Source of the DNA: Chryseobacterium sp. OSA05B
Lineage (GTDB): Bacteria > Bacteroidota > Bacteroidia > Flavobacteriales > Weeksellaceae
DNA: 64,000 bases
Assembly: GCF_019970065.1 (NCBI RefSeq)
Contig: NZ_JAHXYH010000002.1
Coordinates: forward strand, 124,001-188,000
Reading direction: 5' to 3'
Positions 1 to 6,450 of the stretch are shown one piece after another; positions within the stretch are counted from its first letter, which is position 1; each line of letters starts with the position of its first letter. Under the pieces are notes generated by a model, which was not told the origin of the DNA, ran no database searches, and worked only from the letters and a program-made list of their open reading frames with translations. Position numbers and translations under genes: made by a program.

Positions 1-2
1 CA

Positions 3-1061
3 TTGGATATTATGGGAACTTCCCGTGGTGATGGCTTTGGAAACTTTACGTTTGGAAACAGCTGGCTGGATACCCTGTTCGGAGGCTCCGGAGATAAAAA
101 AGAAACCGCAGGAACCCGCAATTTCCGCAGAATATTCTGGGCTGTTGTCGTAATCGCGATACTATTCAGGATTTTTATGCCTTCAGATAAAGACAAGACG
201 CTGAAAGAAGATTTTCTCGTTTCATCCGGTAAAATTATGAACGGTGCTGATAAAACCCGCGCTGATATGATCGCATATCAATCCGGAGTGACGGATATTG
301 ATATGAAAATTGATTCCATTTACGGAAAAACAAGAAAAAAACTATCCCGTGAATATTCTGCAGCCGGTGCTGCCATGTCAAAAGATCAAAACGAAAGGGA
401 ACAATATAAAAAAGCAGGAGGGAGAAATCTAGGAGAAGTTGGTAACGACATCGAAAAGCTCAACAGCAGAGAACAGAACAGCAGAGATTCCCTGAAAATC
501 GTTTACTCAAAAAAGATAACGAAACATCTGGTTCAGCAGGAAGCCCCGATGAAACGCCGCATTACGGATTCCCTGAAACAGTACAGTAAAGGAAAGCCTG
601 TGAATGGAGAGATTGTGAAATTTGTTTTAAAGAAAAAGCAGGTGCTCATGGCAGATTCTCTTGGAAAACTGTACGGAACGCTTGATATGATGGAGCTTCC
701 TCCGTCTCCGATTAAAGATTCAAAAATTGGAAAGCTGGAGTCCGGCGAGAGCAGTTCACCTGAAAAAACAAAAGTTTCGGATATCTTCTATCTTGTGATT
801 TTTATGTTTGGGGCGGTGGGAATCTATTCTTTCATCTTCAAAAGGAAATCATTAAACCTTGGAGGAGACAGCGTGCCGCTTTGGGTAAAGATTATTTTGT
901 CGGTATTCCTTGTTTCCATGCTGGTGTATCTTTTTTATCCACTGATAAAAATGTTCGGCTACAACTGGTTTGTATGGATTCTGGTGATCTGTGTCATCCT
1001 TCTTCTGTACAGACTGTTCAGCGAAGATAAAACCATTTTAAACCCTGAAGACGATGAATAA
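3..1061 (+). CDS. Uncharacterised membrane protein (possibly 5' partial)
   Basis: I do not recognise the family. The protein begins with a Gly/Phe-rich stretch, has a hydrophobic helix near residues 45-60, a long charged, probably coiled-coil middle (about 70-240), and two or three hydrophobic segments towards the C-terminus (about 260-340), so it is probably an inner-membrane protein with an extended soluble region. The frame opens with TTG at the window edge. An ATG lies at position 12, but the true start may be upstream. It overlaps the next gene by 8 nt (ATGAATAA), which argues for translational coupling and a shared function. Confidence 0.6.
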   Translation: MDIMGTSRGDGFGNFTFGNSWLDTLFGGSGDKKETAGTRNFRRIFWAVVVIAILFRIFMPSDKDKTLKEDFLVSSGKIMNGADKTRADMIAYQSGVTDIDMKIDSIYGKTRKKLSREYSAAGAAMSKDQNEREQYKKAGGRNLGEVGNDIEKLNSREQNSRDSLKIVYSKKITKHLVQQEAPMKRRITDSLKQYSKGKPVNGEIVKFVLKKKQVLMADSLGKLYGTLDMMELPPSPIKDSKIGKLESGESSSPEKTKVSDIFYLVIFMFGAVGIYSFIFKRKSLNLGGDSVPLWVKIILSVFLVSMLVYLFYPLIKMFGYNWFVWILVICVILLLYRLFSEDKTILNPEDDE

Positions 1062-2073
1062 GCAGAAATTTATAGACAAATTCCTGATCGCATTTATGAT
1101 CCTGGCGGTGTTTAAGATCATTGGCATAGGAGCACAATTATTTCACGAAAGCATTTGGAGTGTTGTAGGGACGCTGGCTATTTTCCTTGTGGTAGCTTTT
1201 ATTATCATGATTGTAATCACTGCGCTGAAAGATAAAGAACAGAACAGGAATAATTCTGGCAGAAGGGGTTCCAGCGGCGGAAATTTCTACCTTGAAGCTT
1301 CTTTGTTTGACAGGATTCGAAGTAAGTATGAAGAACTTGCCGAAAAATATATCGCGGAAAACGATTACAAAAAAGCGGCTAAAGTATATATGAATCTCCT
1401 TCAGGATCATTTCCGCGGGGCGAAAACACTGGAAGAAGGCGGTTTCTACAATGAAGCGGCAGCGGTATATCTGAAAAAACTAAACAATAAATCAGAAGCC
1501 GCATCATGCTATGAAAAAGCCAAACAGTACAAAAAGGCAATCGACTTGTACAAAGAACTCCAGCAGAAAGAAAAAGTAGGAGATCTTTACCGGGAAATTA
1601 GTGATATAAAAAATGCACATATCTATTATCAGATGGTTGCAGATGATTATACAGGCAATAATCAAATGGTAAAAGCCTCTTTGGTATACAGCAAAAAAAT
1701 GGAACAGCTGGAAGAAGCCCAGAAAATCCTGCTGAAAGGCTGGGAGGAAGATAAAGATGCCTTCAACTGTCTGAATAATTATTTCGCCAATGTTTTTGAT
1801 GTCGGAAAACTGGAAACTGAAATCCGGAAGCTTTATCAGAAAACACCTTCCTATAAAAAGACGACCTATCTTGAAGCAATGAAACATGAGTTTAAAAAAG
1901 ATCCCAAACTGCAGCCTGTAACACGAAGTATAGCGTACGAGATTATTGCAGAAAAAGTAGGTACCCGTTCTGAGATCATCAATGAACTGAAATATTTTAA
2001 TCCTGATGACAGTGTGATCCTGAAGGATATTTCGAGGTTTAAGACGGGGAGGAATAAGATGTTGAGGAATTAA
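1054..2073 (+). CDS. Membrane-anchored TPR-like protein, unknown function
   Basis: The protein has two hydrophobic segments near residues 10-55, a polar Ser/Gly/Arg linker, then about 250 residues of helical repeats with the A/Y/K spacing of TPR or Sel1-like repeats (for example the paired motifs around 95-125 and 145-190, with YKKAAKVY and YKKAIDLY). A helical-repeat protein tethered to the membrane is usually an adaptor. It is coupled to the upstream membrane protein by an 8-nt overlap. I cannot assign a pathway; a MoxR/vWA-type assembly with TPR partners would be one possibility, but nothing visible in the window proves it. Confidence 0.6.
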   Translation: MNKQKFIDKFLIAFMILAVFKIIGIGAQLFHESIWSVVGTLAIFLVVAFIIMIVITALKDKEQNRNNSGRRGSSGGNFYLEASLFDRIRSKYEELAEKYIAENDYKKAAKVYMNLLQDHFRGAKTLEEGGFYNEAAAVYLKKLNNKSEAASCYEKAKQYKKAIDLYKELQQKEKVGDLYREISDIKNAHIYYQMVADDYTGNNQMVKASLVYSKKMEQLEEAQKILLKGWEEDKDAFNCLNNYFANVFDVGKLETEIRKLYQKTPSYKKTTYLEAMKHEFKKDPKLQPVTRSIAYEIIAEKVGTRSEIINELKYFNPDDSVILKDISRFKTGRNKMLRN

Positions 2074-2262
2074 TAAATTTAAACATTTAAGAATTCAAGC
2101 ATTAAAAAATTAGAAGAAATTGATTATACCAACAAATGCAATTTGGCTGAGGTACTCGAAGCCACCACCTAAGAGCCAATATTTGAATAGTTTTTCCAGT
2201 TAAACTATCCCCCTGCTCAGTGAAGAAAAGTATTATTTTCATTAATGAAAAACAATTTTTCC

Positions 2263-2270
2263 TATCTTTG
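2263..2270 (+). promoter_or_regulatory. -7 box of a Bacteroidota promoter before a short ORF
   Basis: TATCTTTG matches the TAnnTTTG consensus. No good TTG is found 19-20 bp upstream. It sits 13 bp before the ATG of a 42-codon ORF that is followed by a strong hairpin, so the unit looks like a small independent transcript. Confidence 0.5.
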
Positions 2271-2282
2271 CGCCATAAAATT

Positions 2283-2411
2283 ATGACACTACAAAGAGCA
2301 CATATCAATGTAAATCTATGCGATAGCCCTTCAATAAAAGGATTATTCGGATACGAATGGATGATATGGAATGAGGCGAAATGTGCTTGCTTTGAAAATT
2401 ATTTACAATAA
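2283..2411 (+). CDS. Short ORF, 42 aa, hypothetical
   Basis: An ATG-initiated 42-codon ORF lies between a TAnnTTTG box (2263-2270) and a 13-bp hairpin (2440-2469). The predicted peptide holds two Cys near its C-terminus and several Trp. There is no recognisable family. The promoter-ORF-terminator arrangement makes it worth keeping, but the RNA itself, not the peptide, could be the product. Confidence 0.3.
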   Translation: MTLQRAHINVNLCDSPSIKGLFGYEWMIWNEAKCACFENYLQ

Positions 2412-2439
2412 ACCCGTAAGAATTTAAACAAAATACCAC

Positions 2440-2477
2440 AGAAACGCCTCGATAACTCGAGGCGTTTCTTGTGTTTT
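2440..2477 (+). terminator. Strong hairpin, probable terminator
   Basis: A 13-bp perfect stem (AGAAACGCCTCGA / TCGAGGCGTTTCT) with a TAAC loop is followed by a T-rich but interrupted tail. It closes the short transcript that starts near 2276. Confidence 0.6.
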
Positions 2478-2697
2478 AGGCCATAAATTATTTAGAATGA
2501 AAAAAAATAACCGTAAAAACAAAAATTTTTTAATTAACAATGTCAATTTAATACGATAAATAAGAGTGATAAGTAACCCGATGAGAGACAGTCATTTAGG
2601 TATTTAAGAGATCCGCAGGATATTGCGGACGGTTATTCTTTATGCTAAAAACATCGTTTAACTTATTGATTATCAAATATTTAATTGAAAAATAAAT

Positions 2698-2728
2698 TTG
2701 CAGATTAAAAAATTTCATACTTACTTTG
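2698..2728 (+). promoter_or_regulatory. Promoter for the short ORF and probably the tRNA array
   Basis: TTG (2698-2700), a 20-bp spacer and TTACTTTG (2721-2728) give a near-consensus Bacteroidota promoter. It is the last convincing promoter before tRNA-His at 2972, so the array is probably transcribed from here by read-through of the 2941-2970 hairpin. The shared palindrome of the four island promoters is absent here. Confidence 0.5.
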
Positions 2729-2791
2729 CAACCGAAAATTGAAAGCAACAGGTTTTCAGGATTCAAAAACTTTTTAAATAACAAGAATATA

Positions 2792-2908
2792 ATGAAACAA
2801 TTACATAACATATCTAATCAGTATTCAGGAATAGACGGACAGGAGCCGAAAGGATATGCATGTATTCTGGATAGTGAATTTATTGATAAAAGGTGCTTAT
2901 ATACGTAG
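2792..2908 (+). CDS. Short ORF, 38 aa, hypothetical
   Basis: ATG-initiated ORF directly downstream of the promoter at 2698-2728 and directly upstream of a hairpin and the first tRNA. No family is recognised. It could be a leader peptide controlling read-through into the tRNA array, but that is inference from position only. Confidence 0.3.
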   Translation: MKQLHNISNQYSGIDGQEPKGYACILDSEFIDKRCLYT

Positions 2909-2939
2909 GTCTCAGTGATCTGACACGTCAAAATATATA

Positions 2940-2970
2940 CAGCGCCTCCCGAAAAGAGGTGCTTTTTTTA
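2940..2970 (+). terminator. Hairpin plus T7 upstream of the tRNA array
   Basis: GCGCCTC / GAGGTGC stem (one G-T pair) with a CCGAAAA-type loop is followed by seven T. It lies between the 38-codon ORF and tRNA-His and could act as an attenuator of the array. Confidence 0.55.
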
Positions 2971-2971
2971 T

Positions 2972-3044
2972 GGTTTCTTTAGCTTATTTGGTAAAGCGCC
3001 GGTCTGTGGAACCGGAGAACAGGGTTCGATCCCCGAAGATACCC
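2972..3044 (+). tRNA. tRNA-His (GTG), divergent
   Basis: The anticodon arm CCGGT/ACCGG carries loop CTGTGGA, anticodon GTG. The acceptor pairs GGTTTCT with AGATACC with one T-T mismatch, and C73 fits His. The base before G1 is T, not the encoded G-1 expected of bacterial tRNA-His, and two of the five T-stem pairs are mismatched. CCA is not encoded. Confidence 0.75.
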
Positions 3045-3068
3045 AAAGTGAATAGGAATGATGAATTT

Positions 3069-3128
3069 TGGTAAGAGTGAATGGTCAATGGTGAATAATG
3101 AATTTAAAATTGACAATTGACCATTCAC
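3069..3128. repeat. Inverted-repeat spacer between tRNA-His and tRNA-Lys
   Basis: The spacer has terminal inverted repeats GTGAATGGTCAAT and ATTGACCATTCAC around an AT-rich core. Related, rearranged copies fill other spacers of the array (about 3631-3715, 3811-3908, 4708-4795, 4814-4870, 5257-5343) and reappear near 51253-51347 and 22690-22715. Confidence 0.6.
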
Positions 3129-3140
3129 AAAATAAAAAAC

Positions 3141-3214
3141 AATCTCATAGCTCAATTGGTCAGAGCACCGGTCTTTTAAACCGGGGGTTGAAGGTTCGAT
3201 TCCTTCTGGGATTA
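3141..3214 (+). tRNA. tRNA-Lys (TTT)
   Basis: The acceptor AATCTCA pairs with TGGGATT, the D-arm is GCTC/GAGC, the anticodon loop is CTTTTAA and the T-loop TTCGATT. A73 is present and CCA is not encoded. Confidence 0.85.
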
Positions 3215-3316
3215 CAATAGATGTTAGAGACTAGAAATTAGAAGTTAGAAGATGAAAAATAGGAGCCATCGTATGACGAATAATTATCATTCATCAAACA
3301 TCATTGATCAATTATT

Positions 3317-3390
3317 GATTCTGTAGCTCAATTGGATAGAGCGTTGGTTTTCTAAACCGAAGGTTAGAGGTTCGATTCCTCTCAGAATTA
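3317..3390 (+). tRNA. tRNA-Arg (TCT)
   Basis: The acceptor GATTCTG pairs with CAGAATT, the anticodon loop is TTTCTAA in a TTGGT/ACCGA stem, and the T-loop is TTCGATT. CCA is not encoded. Confidence 0.8.
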
Positions 3391-3397
3391 CAAAAAA

Positions 3398-3469
3398 GGT
3401 CTATTGAGGTAAAGGCTAACCTGCCCGACTGTCTCTTGGGCACTGCGGGTTCGATTCCCGCATAGACCG
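3398..3469 (+). tRNA. tRNA-Asp (GTC)
   Basis: The acceptor GGTCTAT pairs perfectly with ATAGACC. The anticodon loop is CTGTCTC in a CCCGA/TTGGG stem, and G73 fits Asp identity. The D-arm is an unusual GGT/ACC three-pair stem. Confidence 0.75.
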
Positions 3470-3538
3470 CAAAGGTTCACGGAAAATTTTAGCTCCGGCT
3501 GTCTCCCGGAAAGAAAATTGGAAACCGAACCTTAAAAA

Positions 3539-3610
3539 CTGGAAAGATAACGGTGGTTGTTTACCCGTCTTGGACGCGGGAGGTCGCAAGTTCGAATCTT
3601 GCTTTCCAGA
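3539..3610 (+). tRNA. tRNA-Pro (TGG)
   Basis: The acceptor CTGGAAA pairs with TTTCCAG, the T-stem is GCAAG/CTTGC, the anticodon loop is CTTGGAC and A73 is present. The D-arm (AACGGTGGTTG region) is poorly conserved. Confidence 0.7.
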
Positions 3611-3724
3611 CAAGTTTTGCCAGGGGCAAAAGTGAATGGTGAACGGTGAATTTTGCTTTGCAAGTGAATTTTTAAAGATTGACAGTAAAACGAATTGACA
3701 ATTGACCATTCACAAACAAAAAAA

Positions 3725-3798
3725 GATTTCGTAGCTCAAGTGGTTAGAGTGTCGGTCTGATACACCGAAGGTTGAAGGTTCGAGTCCTTCCGGAATTA
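3725..3798 (+). tRNA. tRNA-Ile (GAT)
   Basis: The acceptor GATTTCG pairs with CGGAATT, the D-arm is GCTC/GAGT, and the anticodon loop is CTGATAC in TCGGT/ACCGA. The T-loop is TTCGAGT and A73 is present. Confidence 0.85.
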
Positions 3799-3918
3799 CA
3801 AAAGATGAAAAAGTGAATGGTGAATGGTGAATAGTGAATAGTGAATTTTGCTTCGCAAGTGAATTTTTAAAAATTGACAGTAAAACGGACTGACCATTGA
3901 CCATTCACATAAAAAAAT

Positions 3919-3990
3919 GATTTCGTAGCTCAACGGTAGAGCGCCGGTCTGTTAAACCGGAAGTTGAAAGTTCGAATCTTTCCGGAATCG
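3919..3990 (+). tRNA. tRNA-Asn (GTT)
   Basis: The acceptor GATTTCG pairs with CGGAATC and G73 matches Asn. The anticodon loop is CTGTTAA in CCGGT/ACCGG. It is a close paralogue of the preceding tRNA-Ile, suggesting local duplication within the array. Confidence 0.85.
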
Positions 3991-4035
3991 CAGATAACTA
4001 AATGTTAATTGTTTCAAAAGAGAAGAAATAAGGTG

Positions 4036-4092
4036 TGTCAAGAGCAGAAGATCTTTACGCCAAATATGGAAAATACCGACAGCCTTTTTCTT
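4036..4092 (+). ncRNA. Hairpin element 1 after tRNA-Asn
   Basis: AAGG..TGTC pairs with GACA.CCTT and the hairpin is followed by T-rich sequence. It resembles the element after tRNA-Cys (4339-4395) in position, in the GTC(A/G)AG..AGAAG(A/T)TCTT core and in the closing TGTC/GACA helix. It may be a terminator or a small structured RNA; the function is unknown. Confidence 0.35.
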
Positions 4093-4129
4093 TTTTTTAT
4101 TGAGAAGTTAGATGTTAGAAATTAGAGGG

Positions 4130-4205
4130 TTTGTAGATTCATTATCAACCATCAACCATCAACCATCAATCATCAATCATCAATTATCAATTATCATTTA
4201 TAATC
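4130..4205. repeat. Short tandem repeats in the array spacer
   Basis: Runs of the ATCAACC / ATCAATC / ATCAATT heptamer type fill this spacer between tRNA-Asn and tRNA-Cys. The sequence is low-complexity and I see no gene in it. Confidence 0.6.
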
Positions 4206-4211
4206 ACATCT

Positions 4212-4293
4212 GATGGTTCGCCGAAGTTGAAGAGTCGGGGCGGTCTGCAAAACCGTTGCATAAGCTGAGTGGGTTTGAATCCCATAGCCATCT
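4212..4293 (+). tRNA. tRNA-Cys (GCA) with a long variable arm
   Basis: The acceptor GATGGTT pairs with AGCCATC, the anticodon loop is CTGCAAA, and T73 is the Cys identity base. The gene is 82 nt long because the variable region is extended, as in class II tRNAs. Its body resembles the neighbouring tRNA-Tyr (shared CGCCG.AGTTG.AGAG.CGGGGC and GCTGAG segments), so it looks like a tRNA-Tyr converted to Cys. Confidence 0.75.
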
Positions 4294-4338
4294 CAAATAA
4301 CTAAAATGAGATTAGTTCCGGAGAAAAAGTAAAAGTTT

Positions 4339-4395
4339 GTCGAGCGAAGAAGTTCTTATATCAAACAAAAAATTAAGACAGGCTTTGTTTTTCTT
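4339..4395 (+). ncRNA. Hairpin element 2 after tRNA-Cys
   Basis: AAAGTTTGTC pairs with GACAGGCTTT (with two G-T pairs), with T-rich sequence downstream. It is a paralogue of the element after tRNA-Asn. Confidence 0.35.
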
Positions 4396-4465
4396 CAAAT
4401 AGAAATTAGAAATTAGAGGTTAGAAGTTAGATGCTCATTACTAATTATCTATTACTCATTATACT

Positions 4466-4549
4466 GGAAGCTCGCCGGAGTTGGAGAGCCGGGGCAGACT
4501 GTAAATCTGTTGCTTTATTGCTGAGTAGGTTCGAATCCTACCGCTTCCA
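4466..4549 (+). tRNA. tRNA-Tyr (GTA)
   Basis: Class II tRNA with acceptor GGAAGCT against CGCTTCC, anticodon loop CTGTAAA in a GCAGA/TCTGT stem, a long variable arm, T-stem GTAGG/CCTAC and A73. Confidence 0.85.
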
Positions 4550-4555
4550 CAAAAA

Positions 4556-4626
4556 CCACTGATAATGTAACGGCAGCATGCAGGAAAAGTACTCTTGTTG
4601 TTCAGGTTCGATTCCTGGTCAGTTGG
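4556..4626 (+). tRNA. Degenerate tRNA-like gene (anticodon position AGT)
   Basis: The acceptor CCACTGA pairs with TCAGTTG with one mismatch, and the T-arm TCAGG-TTCGATT-CCTGG is intact. The D-arm resembles that of the tRNA-Trp at 5171. The anticodon arm CAGGA/TCTTG gives loop AAAGTAC, which lacks U33 and would read AGT (Thr). It may be a pseudo-tRNA, a non-decoding RNA or a heavily divergent tRNA. Confidence 0.45.
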
Positions 4627-4633
4627 TTTAAAC

Positions 4634-4705
4634 GCTCCATTCGTCTAACGGTGAGGACGCCTGACTTTCGAGCAGATGATAAGGGTTCGATTCCCTTATG
4701 GAGTA
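4634..4705 (+). tRNA. tRNA-Glu (TTC)
   Basis: The acceptor GCTCCAT pairs with ATGGAGT and the anticodon loop is CTTTCGA. The T-stem AAGGG/CCCTT is perfect and A73 is present. The two end pairs of the anticodon stem are mismatched. Confidence 0.75.
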
Positions 4706-4884
4706 CAAAATGTGAATGGTCAAAAATCAATTGTGAATAAATAATACCATGAAAGTTCAGATCGATGAGATAAAATTGATCCGATCATTCACAAATGTAT
4801 AAATAATGAGTAATCAATTGTGAATGGTCAATAAGTCAATTTTTAAAATTACTAATTACCGATTACTCATTACTGATAAAACCC

Positions 4885-4958
4885 GCGGGAGTGGCGGAAC
4901 TGGCAGACGCGCTTGATTTAGGATCAAGATATTGAGGGTTCGAATCCCTTTTCCCGTA
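4885..4958 (+). tRNA. tRNA-Leu (TAG) with a short variable loop
   Basis: The acceptor GCGGGAG pairs with TTCCCGT, the D-arm is typical of Leu, and the anticodon loop is TTTAGGA in CTTGA/TCAAG. The variable region is only about 5 nt instead of the long arm normal for tRNA-Leu, a class switch opposite to that of the tRNA-Cys. Confidence 0.75.
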
Positions 4959-5041
4959 CAGAACATAGATGATGAGAGATCATTGATAAATACCAATAGG
5001 ACTATGTTGGGATTGCTCATTACCAATTACTCATAAACCAT

Positions 5042-5117
5042 GGAAGAGTGGTGTACAAGGTATGCACGCTAGTCTGAAAAACTAGAGGTACAGGTTCGAT
5101 TCCTGTCTGTTCCACCA
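5042..5117 (+). tRNA. tRNA-Phe (GAA)
   Basis: The acceptor GGAAGAG pairs with CTGTTCC with one mismatch, and the anticodon loop is CTGAAAA in CTAGT/ACTAG. A73 is followed by CCA, the only member of the array where CCA is present. Confidence 0.8.
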
Positions 5118-5170
5118 AAACATAAATGCTGATTGTAGGATAGTATCAATTATCAATCATTATCCATCAA

Positions 5171-5241
5171 TTATAAAAAAACTCTGATAGTGTAATGGCA
5201 GCATCCCAGTCTCCAAAACTGATGGTATCGGTTCGAGTCCG
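5171..5241 (+). tRNA. tRNA-Trp (CCA)
   Basis: The acceptor ACTCTGA pairs with TCGGAGT, the anticodon loop is CTCCAAA, the T-stem is ATCGG/CCGGT, and G73 fits Trp. It is the last tRNA of the array. Confidence 0.8.
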
Positions 5242-5380
5242 GTTCGGAGTGCAAATAGTGAAAGATAATAGTGAATCGTCAATAGTGAATTTTACTTCGT
5301 AAGTGAATTTATAAAATTGACCCTGAAACGAATTGACAATTAACAAATTAATATACACAGAATTTAAAACATGTAAAAAA

Positions 5381-5866
5381 ATGGAAACGCAACAAGAAGT
5401 ATGGCAGAATATGAAAGGAAATTTTTTCCTAAAACCTATCACACAGCTGGTAGAAGAAGCCATCATCCGCGAACAGGCTAACGGTCACCGCCTGAAAGTA
5501 TGTGTGGGCTCAGATTCCCACGTTTACGGCGAAGCGATCAATTATGCTACAGCAGTAGTATTTGTCCGTGAGGGAAAAGGAGCGTTTACCTTTATCAGAA
5601 AAGAAAGAGAAATACAGAAGATCAGTATCAAAGAACGAATGCTGAATGAGGTCAACAGATCCGTAGAAATTGCTTACGCTATCTGTGCCGTTCTGGATGC
5701 TTATGGTGTGGAAATGGAGGTACACGCAGACATTAATACAGACCCTGATTTCAAGTCAAATACAGCATTGAAAGATGCTATGGGCTATATTCTGGGAATG
5801 GGCTATGTGTTTAAAGCAAAGCCTCACGCATTCGCAAGCACCAATTGTGCTGATATGATGGTTTAA
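5381..5866 (+). CDS. YkuK-type ribonuclease H-like protein (DUF458)
   Basis: This is a 161-residue protein with the RNase H-like fold signature of the YkuK/DUF458 family: VGSDSH in the first strand (acidic residue for metal), then strands around TAVVFVREGKG, and a second acidic region VEMEVHADINTD. I prefer the ATG at 5381 over an upstream in-frame ATG because family similarity begins there. It follows tRNA-Trp at once and precedes the cREC gene by about 50 nt, so a role as an RNA nuclease acting on tRNA-type substrates is plausible. Catalytic activity of this family has not, to my knowledge, been firmly shown. Confidence 0.75.
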   Translation: METQQEVWQNMKGNFFLKPITQLVEEAIIREQANGHRLKVCVGSDSHVYGEAINYATAVVFVREGKGAFTFIRKEREIQKISIKERMLNEVNRSVEIAYAICAVLDAYGVEMEVHADINTDPDFKSNTALKDAMGYILGMGYVFKAKPHAFASTNCADMMV

Positions 5867-5914
5867 TGAATAAAAAATGTATTCACAGGCTTTCGGACTT
5901 AAAAAAATAACAGG

Positions 5915-6286
5915 ATGGAAATGACCAAAAGATTATTATTTCTGGATGATATAAGATACCCGGTTGAAGCGTATCATTATACCAAACAGGATATTTTCCT
6001 CAGAAAAGACTGGCATATTGTTCGCAATTACGAGCAGTTTGTCAACAGAATTATGGAAAAGGGACTTCCGGAACTCATTTCTTTTGACCATGACCTGGCA
6101 GATGTCCACTATCTGAAGCCCAATGCTGACGAATACACTGAAAAAACAGGCTACGATTGTGCCAAATGGCTGGTAGAATATTGTATGGATAACTATTTGG
6201 ATCTCCCAAAATTCTACTGTCATTCCATGAATCCGGTGGGAAAGAAGAATATTCTTAGCCTTTTGGAAAATTTTAAACAATTATAA
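5915..6286 (+). CDS. cREC: cyclic-phosphate-processing receiver-like protein
   Basis: This 123-residue protein has a receiver-like fold with an acidic pair in LFLDDIRYP (D11, D12), a second acidic motif SFDHDLAD (D58, D60) and the family hallmark HSMNPVGKKNI near residue 105. Aravind and colleagues predicted from comparative genomics of RNA-repair operons that this family removes 2',3'-cyclic phosphates left by RNases. Here it lies between an RNase H-like gene and an RNA ligase gene, which fits end-healing before ligation. The enzyme activity remains a prediction. Its 3' end is partly duplicated at 6398-6450. Confidence 0.8.
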   Translation: MEMTKRLLFLDDIRYPVEAYHYTKQDIFLRKDWHIVRNYEQFVNRIMEKGLPELISFDHDLADVHYLKPNADEYTEKTGYDCAKWLVEYCMDNYLDLPKFYCHSMNPVGKKNILSLLENFKQL

Positions 6287-6302
6287 TCAACATTTTTAGA
6301 TC

Positions 6303-6339
6303 AGCGCAAAAAGATTGCGTTTTTACTTTTTTACTTTGC
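6303..6339 (+). promoter_or_regulatory. Island promoter P1 with shared palindrome
   Basis: GCGCAA-AAAGA-TTGCGT (6304-6320) lies 11 bp (counted from the GCG) before TTACTTTG (6331-6338). The same arrangement is found at 11082, 21061 and 24167. There is no TTG at the usual -33 position; the palindrome occupies it. P1 would drive the DinB-RNA ligase genes. Confidence 0.75.
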
Positions 6340-6397
6340 ATAATCGTAATATCAAAGATTACTGAAAGAAAGAAGATGATTGATCGAAAGGCAGGAA

Positions 6398-6450
6398 AAT
6401 ATTCTAAGCCTTTTGGAAAACTATAAAAAATTGTAATGGATATTTTTAGA
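6398..6450 (+). repeat. Direct repeat of the cREC gene 3' end
   Basis: Positions 6398-6450 nearly repeat 6248-6300, exactly 150 nt apart, with a few substitutions. The two copies flank promoter P1, and the start codon of the DinB gene lies inside the second copy. Confidence 0.7.

Noticed and set aside
3069..5343. CRISPR array
   Set aside because: Repeats vary in length and content and the units between them are tRNAs; there are no uniform direct repeats or cas genes.
3416..5466. Minus-strand ORFs of 64-99 codons across the tRNA array
   Set aside because: Their translations contain the antisense of T-arms (for example EGLEPST and PNRTRTDT-type strings), so they are artefacts of tRNA genes.
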